Below, piece after piece: positions 36,568 to 45,043 of a stretch of DNA of 64,000 nt. The notes beneath the pieces are model-generated. The model was not told the origin of the DNA. It saw nothing but the letters and a program-made list of their open reading frames with translations, and did no database searches. The position numbers and the translations under genes were made by a program. How positions within the stretch are numbered: position 1 is the first letter of the stretch; the number at the start of each line of letters is the position of its first letter. The stretch is from an uncultured Bacteroidota bacterium (GTDB lineage Bacteria; Bacteroidota; Bacteroidia; B-17B0; Aurantibacillaceae): positions 124,001-188,000 of the forward strand of contig CAITNS010000079.1 in the NCBI GenBank assembly GCA_903893815.1. Direction: 5' to 3'.

Positions 36568-36616
36568 ACTTTTTCTAATTAATCGTTCTAAACCTAAATC
36601 CTTGATTAGAAAAAGT
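36568..36616 (+). promoter_or_regulatory. Strong hairpin covering the TTG start of the PorP/SprF gene
   Basis: ACTTTTTCTAAT (36568-36579) and ATTAGAAAAAGT (36605-36616) form a perfect 12-bp stem that extends by one G-T and two A-T pairs into the TTG at 36602-36604. The start codon is therefore inside the stem. There is no T-tract, so it is not an obvious terminator. Confidence 0.6.
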
Positions 36617-37564
36617 TTCATACTCATTTTTATTATGATTTCATTTTATGGAATTGCTCAGCAATATCCATGGTGGTCTCAATATAGAAATAATCAAACT
36701 TTATACAATCCCGCATTTTGCGGAACAAAACGGCTAATTGATATCAGAATTAATTATCGTAATCAATGGACCAGTTTTGAAGGTGCTCCAAAAACTTATG
36801 CTTTAGCTTTAAATTCAAGATTATGGAAAGGGAGATTAGGAGTAGGTGGATTTATTTTTAAAGATGATATTGGTCCGTTTAGAAATTTGAACAGTAGCTT
36901 AACTGCTGCTTACCATCTGAAATTTGCAGATTCAGAATTATCATTTGGCGTTCAGGGAAATTACTTAAAAACAAGTTTCGTTGGAAATGATATTACGCTG
37001 AGACATCAGCAAGATAAGGCTATTAATCAATATGCAACAGATAAAACAGGAACTTTTGATGGTAGTTTTGGTTTATTATATTATAATGATCGTTTCCATT
37101 TAGGAGTTGGAGCAAATAATATTGATGGTAGTAAATTAGAATTTTATAAAAACGATTCTCTTAAAAAAGGAAATTTCACAAATGTACCGCATTATAATAT
37201 TTCGGCAGGTTTTAACTGGGCTGATAATCCGGAGTTTACATTTGAAAATTCAGTTTTAGCAGTTTACGTTCCCGGAATTCCTTTTTCATTTGATTACACC
37301 TTACGTGTACATATGAAAAAACAATTAATCGGAGGTTTCAGTTTTAGATTAAATGATGCCATTGCTCTTAATTTAGGATACACCATTAAAGAAAATTTTC
37401 AAATTAATTATTCATATGATATCGTAACTTCTCCTCTAAGAAAATTCCAAAGTGGGTCTCACGAATTATCACTCATATTCTCTTCAATGTTGGGGAAAGA
37501 TAATAAAAGAAGAGGATTAGATAAGCGATTTATCAAACAAAAATATCAATACCTCATTAATTAA
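36602..37564 (+). CDS. PorP/SprF family type IX secretion outer-membrane protein
   Basis: TTG is taken as start because the next ATG (36633) would remove the signal peptide; from TTG the protein reads (M)IRKSFILIFIMISFYGIAQ and then QYPWWSQYRNNQTLYNPAFCGT, the standard PorP/SprF opening 'Q..YNPAyAG'. The 320 residues continue with beta strands of a 14-stranded-type barrel (INYRNQW, GRLGVGGFIF, AYHLKF, SFGVQGNYLK). PorP/SprF proteins tether or export specific type B cargo such as SprB. The giant type B protein gene lies 1.6 kb away on the opposite strand, so it is a natural candidate partner. The start codon lies in a hairpin (36568-36616). Confidence 0.88.
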   Translation: MIRKSFILIFIMISFYGIAQQYPWWSQYRNNQTLYNPAFCGTKRLIDIRINYRNQWTSFEGAPKTYALALNSRLWKGRLGVGGFIFKDDIGPFRNLNSSLTAAYHLKFADSELSFGVQGNYLKTSFVGNDITLRHQQDKAINQYATDKTGTFDGSFGLLYYNDRFHLGVGANNIDGSKLEFYKNDSLKKGNFTNVPHYNISAGFNWADNPEFTFENSVLAVYVPGIPFSFDYTLRVHMKKQLIGGFSFRLNDAIALNLGYTIKENFQINYSYDIVTSPLRKFQSGSHELSLIFSSMLGKDNKRRGLDKRFIKQKYQYLIN

Positions 37565-37617
37565 ATAGGTGATTTCATTTTTTTTCGTTAAATTGGTATA
37601 AGTAATAAATAGGCTTT

Positions 37618-38553
37618 ATGATATTTGCGGTAATTGATTTAGGAACGAATACGTTTAATTTGCTTTTAGCAGAGAGACTTCCTAATGATACTTTCAAAAA
37701 GGTATTTAATACTAAAATTGCGGTTAAATTAGGCGAAGGAACTATCAACTCTGGTTACATTGCCGACGCCCCATTTCAAAGAGGTGTTAATGCCTTAAAA
37801 CAATTTCAACAATACTTATTAGATTATAATGTAGAGCATACCTATGCTTTTGCAACTTCCGCTATTCGGTCGGCTAGCAACGGACATGAATTTGTAGCAC
37901 AAGCAAAAAAAGTGGCAGGAGTTACCATTTCAGTTATTGATGGAAACGAAGAGGCAGATTTAATTTATTATGGCAATCGAATGGCTGTAAAGATGAATGA
38001 ATCTATTTCCTTAATAATGGATATTGGCGGAGGTAGTACCGAATTTATTTTAGGAAACGAACACACCATTTTTTGGAAAAAAAGTTTTTTGTTAGGTGCA
38101 GCTCGCTTATTAGAAAGATTTAAATTATCAGATCCAATTACATTTGATGAAATCGTTGACTTTAATGCGTATTTAAGACACGAATTAGCTCCTTTATTTG
38201 AAACCACCAAACATTATAAACCAACTGAATTAATTGGTTCTTCTGGTGCCTTTGATTCTGTTGTGGATGTTATTGCAGGTGAGTTTAGTTCAGAGGCATT
38301 AAGCGACTTACATACAGAATACAGTATAGATTTAAATCAATATGCATTTATTAGTAAAAAAATAAAAGAATCCACTATTAAAGAACGTTTTCATATAACA
38401 GGATTAATTGATATGAGAGTGGATATGATTGTGATTTCATTATTGTTAATTGATTTTATTTTAAAAGAATTACATTTAAAACATATGAGAGTTTCTACTT
38501 TCTCATTAAAAGAAGGAGTTATTAGCAAAAAATTAGGATTACACCTTTTTTAA
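37618..38553 (+). CDS. Ppx/GppA phosphatase family protein
   Basis: The 311-residue protein carries the ASKHA-fold phosphate loops of exopolyphosphatases: FAVIDLGTNTFNLLL (3-17), AFATSAIRSASNG and MDIGGGSTEFILG. Length matches the short, two-domain form, which lacks the C-terminal HD-like part of E. coli Ppx. It should hydrolyse polyphosphate or pppGpp in the cytoplasm; the two activities cannot be told apart here. It is the first of three same-strand genes, ahead of an unknown gene and a GNAT acetyltransferase. No polyphosphate kinase is adjacent, although Ppx genes often neighbour ppk. Confidence 0.9.
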   Translation: MIFAVIDLGTNTFNLLLAERLPNDTFKKVFNTKIAVKLGEGTINSGYIADAPFQRGVNALKQFQQYLLDYNVEHTYAFATSAIRSASNGHEFVAQAKKVAGVTISVIDGNEEADLIYYGNRMAVKMNESISLIMDIGGGSTEFILGNEHTIFWKKSFLLGAARLLERFKLSDPITFDEIVDFNAYLRHELAPLFETTKHYKPTELIGSSGAFDSVVDVIAGEFSSEALSDLHTEYSIDLNQYAFISKKIKESTIKERFHITGLIDMRVDMIVISLLLIDFILKELHLKHMRVSTFSLKEGVISKKLGLHLF

Positions 38554-38562
38554 TTAATTCTG

Positions 38563-38570
38563 TAAATTTG
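38563..38570 (+). promoter_or_regulatory. -7 element ahead of the unknown gene at 38575
   Basis: TAAATTTG matches TAnnTTTG exactly and ends 4 bp before the ATG, which would give a leaderless or nearly leaderless transcript. No clear TTTG -33 box is present, so it may be fortuitous. Confidence 0.35.
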
Positions 38571-38574
38571 AAAA

Positions 38575-39138
38575 ATGATTATCCAAAGTCCATATACACT
38601 ATCTGTTTCTGATTCTTTTAAAGAAGAATCGTTATCGAAAAATACATGGTTAGTTATTTTGCACGCATCAAGAACCCCTCCACATATTGGTATTTTAATT
38701 GATGGGAATTATAATTCATTAACTATTAAGGGACATGAATTGGATATTAACATTAATGTTCTTTTAAAAACGATACAGCAAAAAAAAATTGAAACCTTAT
38801 TTATTCAATTAAAGAAACATCCTGTGTTTAGTGCAGATTACCAAAAAGAAATTTGCCAATTTTATATTAAGCAATTTACTCAAGTAAAAGTAAATGAAGC
38901 ATCTTGCTTAAGTCCAATTAAACTATTTTTGCAAGAATTTTATGCCATTCGTGAAAACAAAGAAGAGTTGTTGTTTGAATTAATCGAACGATTAAAACAA
39001 AATCAATATATCAATTTAACCTTTGGAATAAATATTTATAGCAAGATAGAAGAAGGTGAGTTTTCGTTACCAATGTATTCTAATAAACAACTACAAGAAA
39101 TTATAAAAATAGAACGCGCTAATTATTACAAAGAATAA
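38575..39138 (+). CDS. Hypothetical protein between ppx-like and GNAT genes
   Basis: The 187-residue protein has no signal peptide or membrane helix and I do not recognise a family. It is mixed alpha/beta: TWLVILHASRTPPHIGILI near the start, a helix-rich Lys/Gln stretch (LLKTIQQKKIETLFIQLKKH), a region with Cys residues (EICQFYIKQF, EASCLSPIKLFL) and a charged end. It begins 21 bp after the Ppx/GppA gene. Its stop shares one base with the ATG of the acetyltransferase (TAATG at 39138), so those two are translationally coupled. The position suggests a shared cellular process but does not say which. Confidence 0.75.
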   Translation: MIIQSPYTLSVSDSFKEESLSKNTWLVILHASRTPPHIGILIDGNYNSLTIKGHELDININVLLKTIQQKKIETLFIQLKKHPVFSADYQKEICQFYIKQFTQVKVNEASCLSPIKLFLQEFYAIRENKEELLFELIERLKQNQYINLTFGINIYSKIEEGEFSLPMYSNKQLQEIIKIERANYYKE

Positions 39139-39659
39139 TGTTTATTAAATCTGAAGATATTTATTTAAGAGCACTAGAACCAGCTGATTTAGCAGTATTA
39201 TATACTACAGAAAATAATACCAGCGTATGGAAAGTGAGTAACACCTTAACGCCATATAGTAAAGCTATTTTAGAACTGTATTTAGAAACCGCTCATCAAG
39301 ATATTTATACAACCAAGCAATTGCGATTAATGATTTGCGAAAACTCAACTGATAAAGCAATTGGCACCATTGATTTATTTGATTTTGACCCAATGAATGC
39401 AAGGGTAGGAGTAGGAGTTTTAATTTTCGAATACTTTAGAAAAAAAGGTTATGCTAGCCAAGCGATAGAGTTGGTAAAAGATTATGCTAGCAAAACCTTA
39501 TTATTAAATCAACTATTTTGCAATATTAGCGCATCAAATAAAGAAAGTGTAAGCTTGTTTGAAAAATGCGGTTTTGAAAAAATTGGGACTAAAAAACAAT
39601 GGAACAAAATTTCACCAAATCAATTTGAAGATGAATGGATGTATCAACTGATTTTTTAG
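39138..39659 (+). CDS. GNAT family N-acetyltransferase
   Basis: The 173-residue protein shows the GNAT layout: DIYLRALEPADLAVLY at the start, strand beta4 with RVGVGVLIFEYF, the acetyl-CoA pyrophosphate loop RKKGYASQA, and the late ISASNKESVSLFEKCGFEKIGT block. The pattern resembles the RimJ/RimL/SpeG-like group. It transfers acetyl from acetyl-CoA to an amine; SpeG-like spermidine acetylation is possible but not demonstrated. It overlaps the preceding unknown gene by one base. Its 3' end overlaps the convergent methyltransferase gene by four bases. Confidence 0.88.
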   Translation: MFIKSEDIYLRALEPADLAVLYTTENNTSVWKVSNTLTPYSKAILELYLETAHQDIYTTKQLRLMICENSTDKAIGTIDLFDFDPMNARVGVGVLIFEYFRKKGYASQAIELVKDYASKTLLLNQLFCNISASNKESVSLFEKCGFEKIGTKKQWNKISPNQFEDEWMYQLIF

Positions 39660-40609
39660 CTAACCTTCTTAGCCACTACAATCATTTCTTCACCAATATT
39701 TAATAACTCTAACGTTTTGTAAATTAAGTTATGAATTTTCATGTATAACTTTAGTTTCCAAAGTGGTTTTTGAGTAAAGGTATTAAAGTATTGTTGTCTT
39801 TCTGAAGCCTTAATTGCATTATTAGCTTGTTGTTGCGTTTGTTTCTTATCTCCTCTTAACCTTTTTAATAAAGGAAGGATAGTGTACATAATAAACAACT
39901 TAATTTCAAAAGACGATTTTATGGTTTTGACTTCGTAACCATGTTTTTTTAATAACTGAGTAATTGTTTTTTTACCAAGATAGTTTACATGATCTAAGCC
40001 CATCATTTTCCAATTATCCTTATGTTTTTTCGCAAAATAAGAATCAATTTGGGGAACCTGAATAACAATATAACCATCTTTAGATGTAATACGAGCACAT
40101 TTGGCAATCACTTCATCCGCTTTGTCAATGTGTTCTAAAACATCCCACATGGTCACAATATCGAACTTTTTATCTTCTTTCATATCAAAGAAATCGATAT
40201 GATCTACAGGTAATTTTAAATCATTTTTAGAGTAGAGGTAAGGTTGTTCCGAAATTTCAATACCATATACATCGTAACCTAGCATTTGTCCGGTTAACAT
40301 AAAATGTCCCCAACCAGCACCTAAATCAAATAACGAACCGCTTGGTTTATATTTTTTAATTAAATCATAACGTAATTTATGACGTTCAATTTTCACAAAA
40401 TTATTTCCATTACGAACAGCATTAGCAACGTTTTCGTCCTTATAATTTTCGTAAGAAATTTGTTTTCTAAAATAAGGTGGAATAAAAGTAAAAGAACACT
40501 TATTGCATTCTACAACTGAAAATTTTTCTTTTTGGTATAAAACTTTAAAATCAGCTGGATTTTTATTGTCGCAAACGCAACAGTTAATGTCTTCAAAAAT
40601 ATCGGGCAT
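39656..40609 (-). CDS. Class I SAM-dependent methyltransferase with N-terminal zinc-ribbon-like motif
   Basis: The 317-residue protein begins with C10-C-V-C13 and C35-NK-C38, a small zinc-ribbon pattern found in methyltransferases of the Methyltransf_23/sugar O- or C-methyltransferase type. The SAM loop is SLFDLGAGWGHFM (92-104), followed by YDVYGIEISE and FDIVTMWDVLEHI. A Lys-rich helical tail (from about 230) follows. Bacteroidota homologues often act in lipopolysaccharide or cell-surface glycan modification; the substrate is not visible here. It converges with the GNAT gene (4-bp overlap) and follows the coiled-coil protein gene by 8 bp, so it is probably in that transcript. Confidence 0.85.
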   Translation of the reverse strand: MPDIFEDINCCVCDNKNPADFKVLYQKEKFSVVECNKCSFTFIPPYFRKQISYENYKDENVANAVRNGNNFVKIERHKLRYDLIKKYKPSGSLFDLGAGWGHFMLTGQMLGYDVYGIEISEQPYLYSKNDLKLPVDHIDFFDMKEDKKFDIVTMWDVLEHIDKADEVIAKCARITSKDGYIVIQVPQIDSYFAKKHKDNWKMMGLDHVNYLGKKTITQLLKKHGYEVKTIKSSFEIKLFIMYTILPLLKRLRGDKKQTQQQANNAIKASERQQYFNTFTQKPLWKLKLYMKIHNLIYKTLELLNIGEEMIVVAKKVS

Positions 40610-40617
40610 AATATTGG

Positions 40618-42486
40618 TTATGGTTTGGTTTCTTGTTCAAATATAGATTCGGTAATGGCTTTTGTATCTCTAAAATAGGAAACTCCACCCCAGCTAAACA
40701 TTTTCTTTTGGTAAACATATACATCGTTAGATTCTTTTACAACTAAACGTTGAAGGATAACAACACCAGTTCCAACAATCGTTTCTTCTGTTACTCCTAA
40801 AGGATATTTAGCTAATAAAGCTTGTTTTTTAGCGTCGATTTCTGCGGCTACTACTGTATCAGATTTCAAAAGTTTTTCTATTTCTGCTAATTTACCTTTT
40901 GCGTATGAATCGCCAGCTTTAGCAATCAAAGCTTCTTCATAAGCTGTTTTAGATTCTTTATAACGTTTCATCCCAAAAAAATTATCACCTTTATCTTTAG
41001 CCTCTTTGTATCTATCAACTGTTAATGGGGGCGGAGTTATTTTAGTTTTATTTGCTGCTTCTTTTGCTAATTTATCAGCAGCTTCTTTATCTTCTTTTTC
41101 TTTTGCTAAACGTGCAGTTTCTGCGGCTTTTTCGGCAGCGTCATCTGCAGCCTTTTTTGCCGCCACTTCTTTAGCTAATCTTTCTGCCTCCAGTTTATCT
41201 GCTGCTGCTTTTTTAGCAGCATCTTCCTTCGACATTTTATCTAATGCTTCCTTATCTGCCTTCTCTTTAGCTAAACGATCTGCTTCTGAGGCTTTTGCTG
41301 CTGCCTCATCCGCTGCTTTCTTAACTGCGGCTTCTTTTGCTAATCTTTCTGACTCTAGTTTATCAGCTACTGCTTTTTTAGCAGCTTCTTCTTTTGACAT
41401 TTTTTCTAATACTTCTTTATCAGCTTTTTCCTTTGCTAAACGTGCTGCCTCAGCATCTGCTTTCGCCTTATCTAACGCTGCTTTTTTAGCCGCAGATTCC
41501 GCATCTGCTTTTGCTTTTTCTTCAGCAGCTTTCTTTGCAGCAGCTTCGTCTGCTGCTTTCTTAGCTGCAACTTCTTTTGCTAATCTTTCAGCTTCTAATT
41601 TATCCGCTGCTGCTTTTTTAGCAGCTTCCTCTTTTGATAGTTTGTCTAATGCTTCTTTATCCGCTTTATCTTTAGCTAAACGTGCTGCATCAGCCTCTGC
41701 TTTTGCCTTATCTTCTGATGATTTTTTTGCCGCAGCTTCCGAATCTGCTTTTGCTTTGGCAGAGTCTTCAGCCGCCTTTTTATCAGTTTCTGCCTTTTTA
41801 TTTAAGGCCTCTTGATCTTTTATTATAATTTCAATTTGAGCTAATTGAGCTTTAGGATATGCCTCGGCAGGTTTATATGTAAGTGCTTGGCTATAACCAG
41901 CTCTTGCCATTGCCCAATCCTTTTTCTTAAAAGCAGCATCACCAGCTTTAATTGCTGCCGTATAATTTGCTTCTAGTTCTTTTTGTTTATTTAATGCGTC
42001 TAGTTCTAATTGTCTTAATCTTTCTAAAACTGATAACATTTGATTACTGTAGGCTTCATCATAATCAAAATTGTCAGAGGTAGCATTATAATTTACCTTT
42101 ACTAAAGGTTGGTTTAATTCCGAATAATCGATACCTGGCAGAGGTTCAAATAAACTAATTGACTCAATGTTAAATCCTTTAAAATCACCTTTCACTTTAT
42201 CTGCTGGAACTCCTCTAGTTGAAACTGTAAATTTTTTAGTACAATGTCCTGGCTTAGTAACAATAATCAGATAATCTCCATTAGACGGAATCTGAAATTT
42301 AAAAGCTCCATCATCACCAGTCATCGTTTCTAAAACCTTAGTTGAACCTTGCATTAAGGTAATTTTAGCTCCCTGTAATTTTTTTCCAGATTTTTCTACT
42401 CTACTCGAAAATGGTAAAGTCCATTCTTGAGAAAATGATGAAAAAGAAGAAAAAAGAAAAAAAAGTATAAATCGGGTAAACGTCAT
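40618..42486 (-). CDS. Envelope protein with carboxypeptidase-regulatory domain, TPR-like modules and a Lys/Ala-rich repeat coil
   Basis: The start at 42486 (622 residues) is chosen because MTFTRFILFFLFSSFSSFSQ is a signal peptide; the longer frame would overlap the divergent gene. About 30-90 is a carboxypeptidase-regulatory-like sandwich (KLQGAKITLMQGSTKV, DGAFKFQIPSNGDYLIIV). A TPR-like helical pair follows (GDAAFKKKDWAMARAGYSQAL). About 230-490 is an Ala/Lys/Glu/Asp coil of three to four long repeats around 'LAKEKADKEALDKMSKEEAAKKAAADKLEAERLAKE', then a second TPR-like unit (GDNFFGMKRYKESKTAYEEAL) and a 60-residue end. The coil resembles that of TolA in composition, but there is no TolA domain. 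It may span the periplasm. It lies 8 bp upstream of the methyltransferase gene. Confidence 0.8.
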   Translation of the reverse strand: MTFTRFILFFLFSSFSSFSQEWTLPFSSRVEKSGKKLQGAKITLMQGSTKVLETMTGDDGAFKFQIPSNGDYLIIVTKPGHCTKKFTVSTRGVPADKVKGDFKGFNIESISLFEPLPGIDYSELNQPLVKVNYNATSDNFDYDEAYSNQMLSVLERLRQLELDALNKQKELEANYTAAIKAGDAAFKKKDWAMARAGYSQALTYKPAEAYPKAQLAQIEIIIKDQEALNKKAETDKKAAEDSAKAKADSEAAAKKSSEDKAKAEADAARLAKDKADKEALDKLSKEEAAKKAAADKLEAERLAKEVAAKKAADEAAAKKAAEEKAKADAESAAKKAALDKAKADAEAARLAKEKADKEVLEKMSKEEAAKKAVADKLESERLAKEAAVKKAADEAAAKASEADRLAKEKADKEALDKMSKEDAAKKAAADKLEAERLAKEVAAKKAADDAAEKAAETARLAKEKEDKEAADKLAKEAANKTKITPPPLTVDRYKEAKDKGDNFFGMKRYKESKTAYEEALIAKAGDSYAKGKLAEIEKLLKSDTVVAAEIDAKKQALLAKYPLGVTEETIVGTGVVILQRLVVKESNDVYVYQKKMFSWGGVSYFRDTKAITESIFEQETKP

Positions 42487-42558
42487 AAGGTACAAAGCTG
42501 TAGTTTTGTATAACGGTTTAAATTTAACTAAAATTACATAAAGCCCACCACAAAAATT

Positions 42559-43701
42559 ATGCACAAAAACACAATTGAAACAAATTTTAGCTTTTGGGAA
42601 ACTCAAACTTATTTAAAGGAAATTGACCTCATAATTGTGGGTAGTGGAATAGTAGGATTAAATGCTGCTATAAGCTATAAAGAAAAGCATAAAAAAGCTA
42701 AAGTCGTTATTTTAGAAAGAGGAATTCTTCCACACGGAGCTAGCACAAAAAATGCAGGATTTGCATGTTTTGGTAGTGTAAGTGAACTATTATCGGATAT
42801 AAAAAAAAGCAAAGAAGAGATAGTTTGGCAAACTGTTGAAATGAGAATTAAGGGATTAGCGATTCTTAAAAAACGATTAGGTGAAAAGCAAATTGATTAT
42901 AAAGAACTAGGTGGTTTTGAATTATTTGACTCTAAAGATAGATTTGAAGAGTGTAGTCATTCAATAGATTATTTTAACAAACAAATTAAGTCATATACTA
43001 GAACAAAAAACACCTATAGCATTGAAAATAAAAAGATTAAAATCTTTCAATTCAAGCAAATAAAAGGTTTAATTTTAAATAAAAAAGAGGGGCAAATTGA
43101 TACTGGTATGATGATGCAAAACCTTATTCAATTAGCATTAAGCAAAGGTATTATCATTTTAAATTCAATATCAGTCAATAAAATAAATGATTTAAAGCAA
43201 AATGTTGCGTTAAACACTTCCATAGGCGAATTAAAAGCAAAGCATGTGATTGTTGCAACTAATGGTTTTGCAACTGAATTGCTAAAATTAAAAGATGTGA
43301 AACCTGCCAGAGCTCAAGTTTTAATTACCAAACCAATTGATGGTTTAAAAATAAAAGGAACTTTTCATTACGATGAAGGCTATTATTATTTTAGAAATAT
43401 TGGTAAAAGAGTTTTGTTTGGCGGTGGACGAAATTTAGACTTTGAAAAAGAAACCAGCTCAGTGTTTGTGTTAAATACTAAAATTCAAAAACATTTAGAG
43501 ACTTTATTACAGACCATTATTTTACCTGATACCACATTTGATATTGAACAACGCTGGTGTGGGATTATGGGAGTGGGTGATGAAAAAAAACCAATTATTA
43601 AGAAAATTTCTCCAAATATAGTTTGCGCTGTTCGAATGGGTGGAATGGGTGTAGCCATTGGTTCTTTAGTTGGCCAGTTAGCCGTAGATGAGTTATCATA
43701 A
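42559..43701 (+). CDS. FAD-dependent oxidoreductase (DAO family)
   Basis: The 380-residue protein has the Rossmann FAD motif LIIVGSGIVGLNAA (about 24-37), Glu at strand end (VVILERG), the DAO-type STKNAGFACFG block, and late HVIVATNGFA, RVLFGGGRN and QRWCGIMG segments. The C-terminal end has RMGGMGVAIGSLVGQLA, which contacts FAD in the family. It oxidises an amino acid or amine-like substrate; glycine/D-amino acid oxidase or a GlcD-like role cannot be chosen from sequence. It is cytoplasmic. It is divergent from the coiled-coil protein gene, 72 bp away. For the plus strand, a TTTG box and a 7-of-8 TAAATTTA element lie in that gap. Confidence 0.85.
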   Translation: MHKNTIETNFSFWETQTYLKEIDLIIVGSGIVGLNAAISYKEKHKKAKVVILERGILPHGASTKNAGFACFGSVSELLSDIKKSKEEIVWQTVEMRIKGLAILKKRLGEKQIDYKELGGFELFDSKDRFEECSHSIDYFNKQIKSYTRTKNTYSIENKKIKIFQFKQIKGLILNKKEGQIDTGMMMQNLIQLALSKGIIILNSISVNKINDLKQNVALNTSIGELKAKHVIVATNGFATELLKLKDVKPARAQVLITKPIDGLKIKGTFHYDEGYYYFRNIGKRVLFGGGRNLDFEKETSSVFVLNTKIQKHLETLLQTIILPDTTFDIEQRWCGIMGVGDEKKPIIKKISPNIVCAVRMGGMGVAIGSLVGQLAVDELS

Positions 43702-43939
43702 TTAGTGATTATTGGCTACAAAAAATAAATGATTTGAGTATTACTATTTAACATAATGTTAATTATAAGTTATTTATAAATCGCAAGTTATTAATAATCA
43801 GATGGCTAATATTAAACGACTAATGTGCTAAACGCATTTTCGTGACTTATTTTTGCCACCGTATTAATCCCGTAAGATTAATGAAATAGCTCTTAATTAT
43901 TCTATTTCATTATTGTCTTATATAAAAATTATAAGAAGT

Positions 43940-44989
43940 ATGAAGTTATCCATGTTCAAATTTAATTTGCCAAAAGAATTGTTGGCAGAATATCCTTCCA
44001 AAAATCGCGACGAAAGTAAATTAATGGTTGTTGATCGCGCCACAGGAAAAATTAGTCACAAAAAATTTAAAGACATTATCAATTATTTTGATGATGGCGA
44101 TGTAATGGTATTAAATGATACCAAAGTATTTCCAGCTCGTATGTATGGAAATAAAGAAAAAACAGGTGCTAAAATCGAAGTGTTTTTATTACGCGAATTA
44201 AACGCTGAAAGTCGTTTATGGGACGTTTTAGTTGACCCAGCTCGTAAAATACGTATTGGAAATAAATTATATTTTGGAGAAAACGATAACGTTGTTGCTG
44301 AAGTAATTGATAATACAACTTCAAGAGGAAGAACATTACGTTTTTTATTTGATGGCCCTTACGAAGATTTCAGAAAAGCACTGTATGACTTAGGAGAAAC
44401 TCCTTTACCAAAATACATTAAACGTGAGGTTGAAGAAAGCGATATTGAACGTTACCAAACGGTATTTGCAAAGCACGAAGGTGCTGTGGCTGCCCCTACT
44501 GCTGGTTTACATTTTAGCCGCGAATTGTTAAAGCGTTTAGAAATTAAAGGCATTAACTACGCTAGCGTAACTTTACACATAGGTTTAGGAACGTTTAGAA
44601 TGGTTGAAGTGGAAGATTTAACCAAGCACAAAATGGATAGTGAAGAAGCGATTATTACAGAAGAATCTTGTAAAATTATCAATAACGGAAAAGACAAAAA
44701 GAAAAAAGTGTGTGCAGTTGGAACAACCGTAATGCGTGCTTTAGAATCATCTGTTTCTACAACGGGACATGTAAATCCATACAGTGGCTGGACAAATAAA
44801 TTTATTTTTCCTCCTTATGATTTTTCTGTTGCAAATTGTATGATTACTAACTTCCATATGCCTGAATCTACTTTGTTAATGCAAGTAGCAGCTTTTGGTG
44901 GTTATGATTTGGTTATGAAAGCATACAAAGAAGCAATCAAAGAAAAATACCGTTTCTATTCTTATGGAGACGCTATGTTGATTTTGTAA
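43940..44989 (+). CDS. queA: S-adenosylmethionine:tRNA ribosyltransferase-isomerase
   Basis: The ATG at 43940 gives 349 residues and the usual start [15 protein letters not shown] a few codons in; an upstream TTG at 43913 would add nine unlike residues. Conserved QueA blocks are present: [69 protein letters not shown] and [11 protein letters not shown]. It transfers and rearranges the ribose of SAM onto preQ1 in tRNA to give epoxyqueuosine, the penultimate step of queuosine formation. It stands alone, with two overlapping small hairpins (43863-43911) in its leader and a terminator after it. Confidence 0.97.
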   Translation: MKLSMFKFNLPKELLAEYPSKNRDESKLMVVDRATGKISHKKFKDIINYFDDGDVMVLNDTKVFPARMYGNKEKTGAKIEVFLLRELNAESRLWDVLVDPARKIRIGNKLYFGENDNVVAEVIDNTTSRGRTLRFLFDGPYEDFRKALYDLGETPLPKYIKREVEESDIERYQTVFAKHEGAVAAPTAGLHFSRELLKRLEIKGINYASVTLHIGLGTFRMVEVEDLTKHKMDSEEAIITEESCKIINNGKDKKKKVCAVGTTVMRALESSVSTTGHVNPYSGWTNKFIFPPYDFSVANCMITNFHMPESTLLMQVAAFGGYDLVMKAYKEAIKEKYRFYSYGDAMLIL

Positions 44990-45012
44990 GAAACCTAATG
45001 TAAATATTAATT

Positions 45013-45043
45013 AAAAGCCATAACGAGAGTTGTGGCTTTTTTT
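45013..45043. terminator. Terminator between queA and the convergent GT39-like gene
   Basis: AAAAGCCATAAC (45013-45024) pairs with GTTGTGGCTTTT (45029-45040), with one G-T pair and a 4-nt GAGA loop, followed by a T-run. The A-run on the left makes it potentially bidirectional; it ends at the stop codon of the minus-strand gene. Confidence 0.85.

Noticed and set aside
41006-41815. 269-residue plus-strand open frame rich in Ala, Ser, Phe and Leu
   Set aside because: It is the antisense of the Lys/Ala-rich repeat coil gene at 40618-42486; the composition mirrors that repeat and it has no ribosome site or domain.
43702-43939. preQ1 riboswitch upstream of queA
   Set aside because: I saw hairpins but not the class I or II preQ1 pattern of conserved loop bases.
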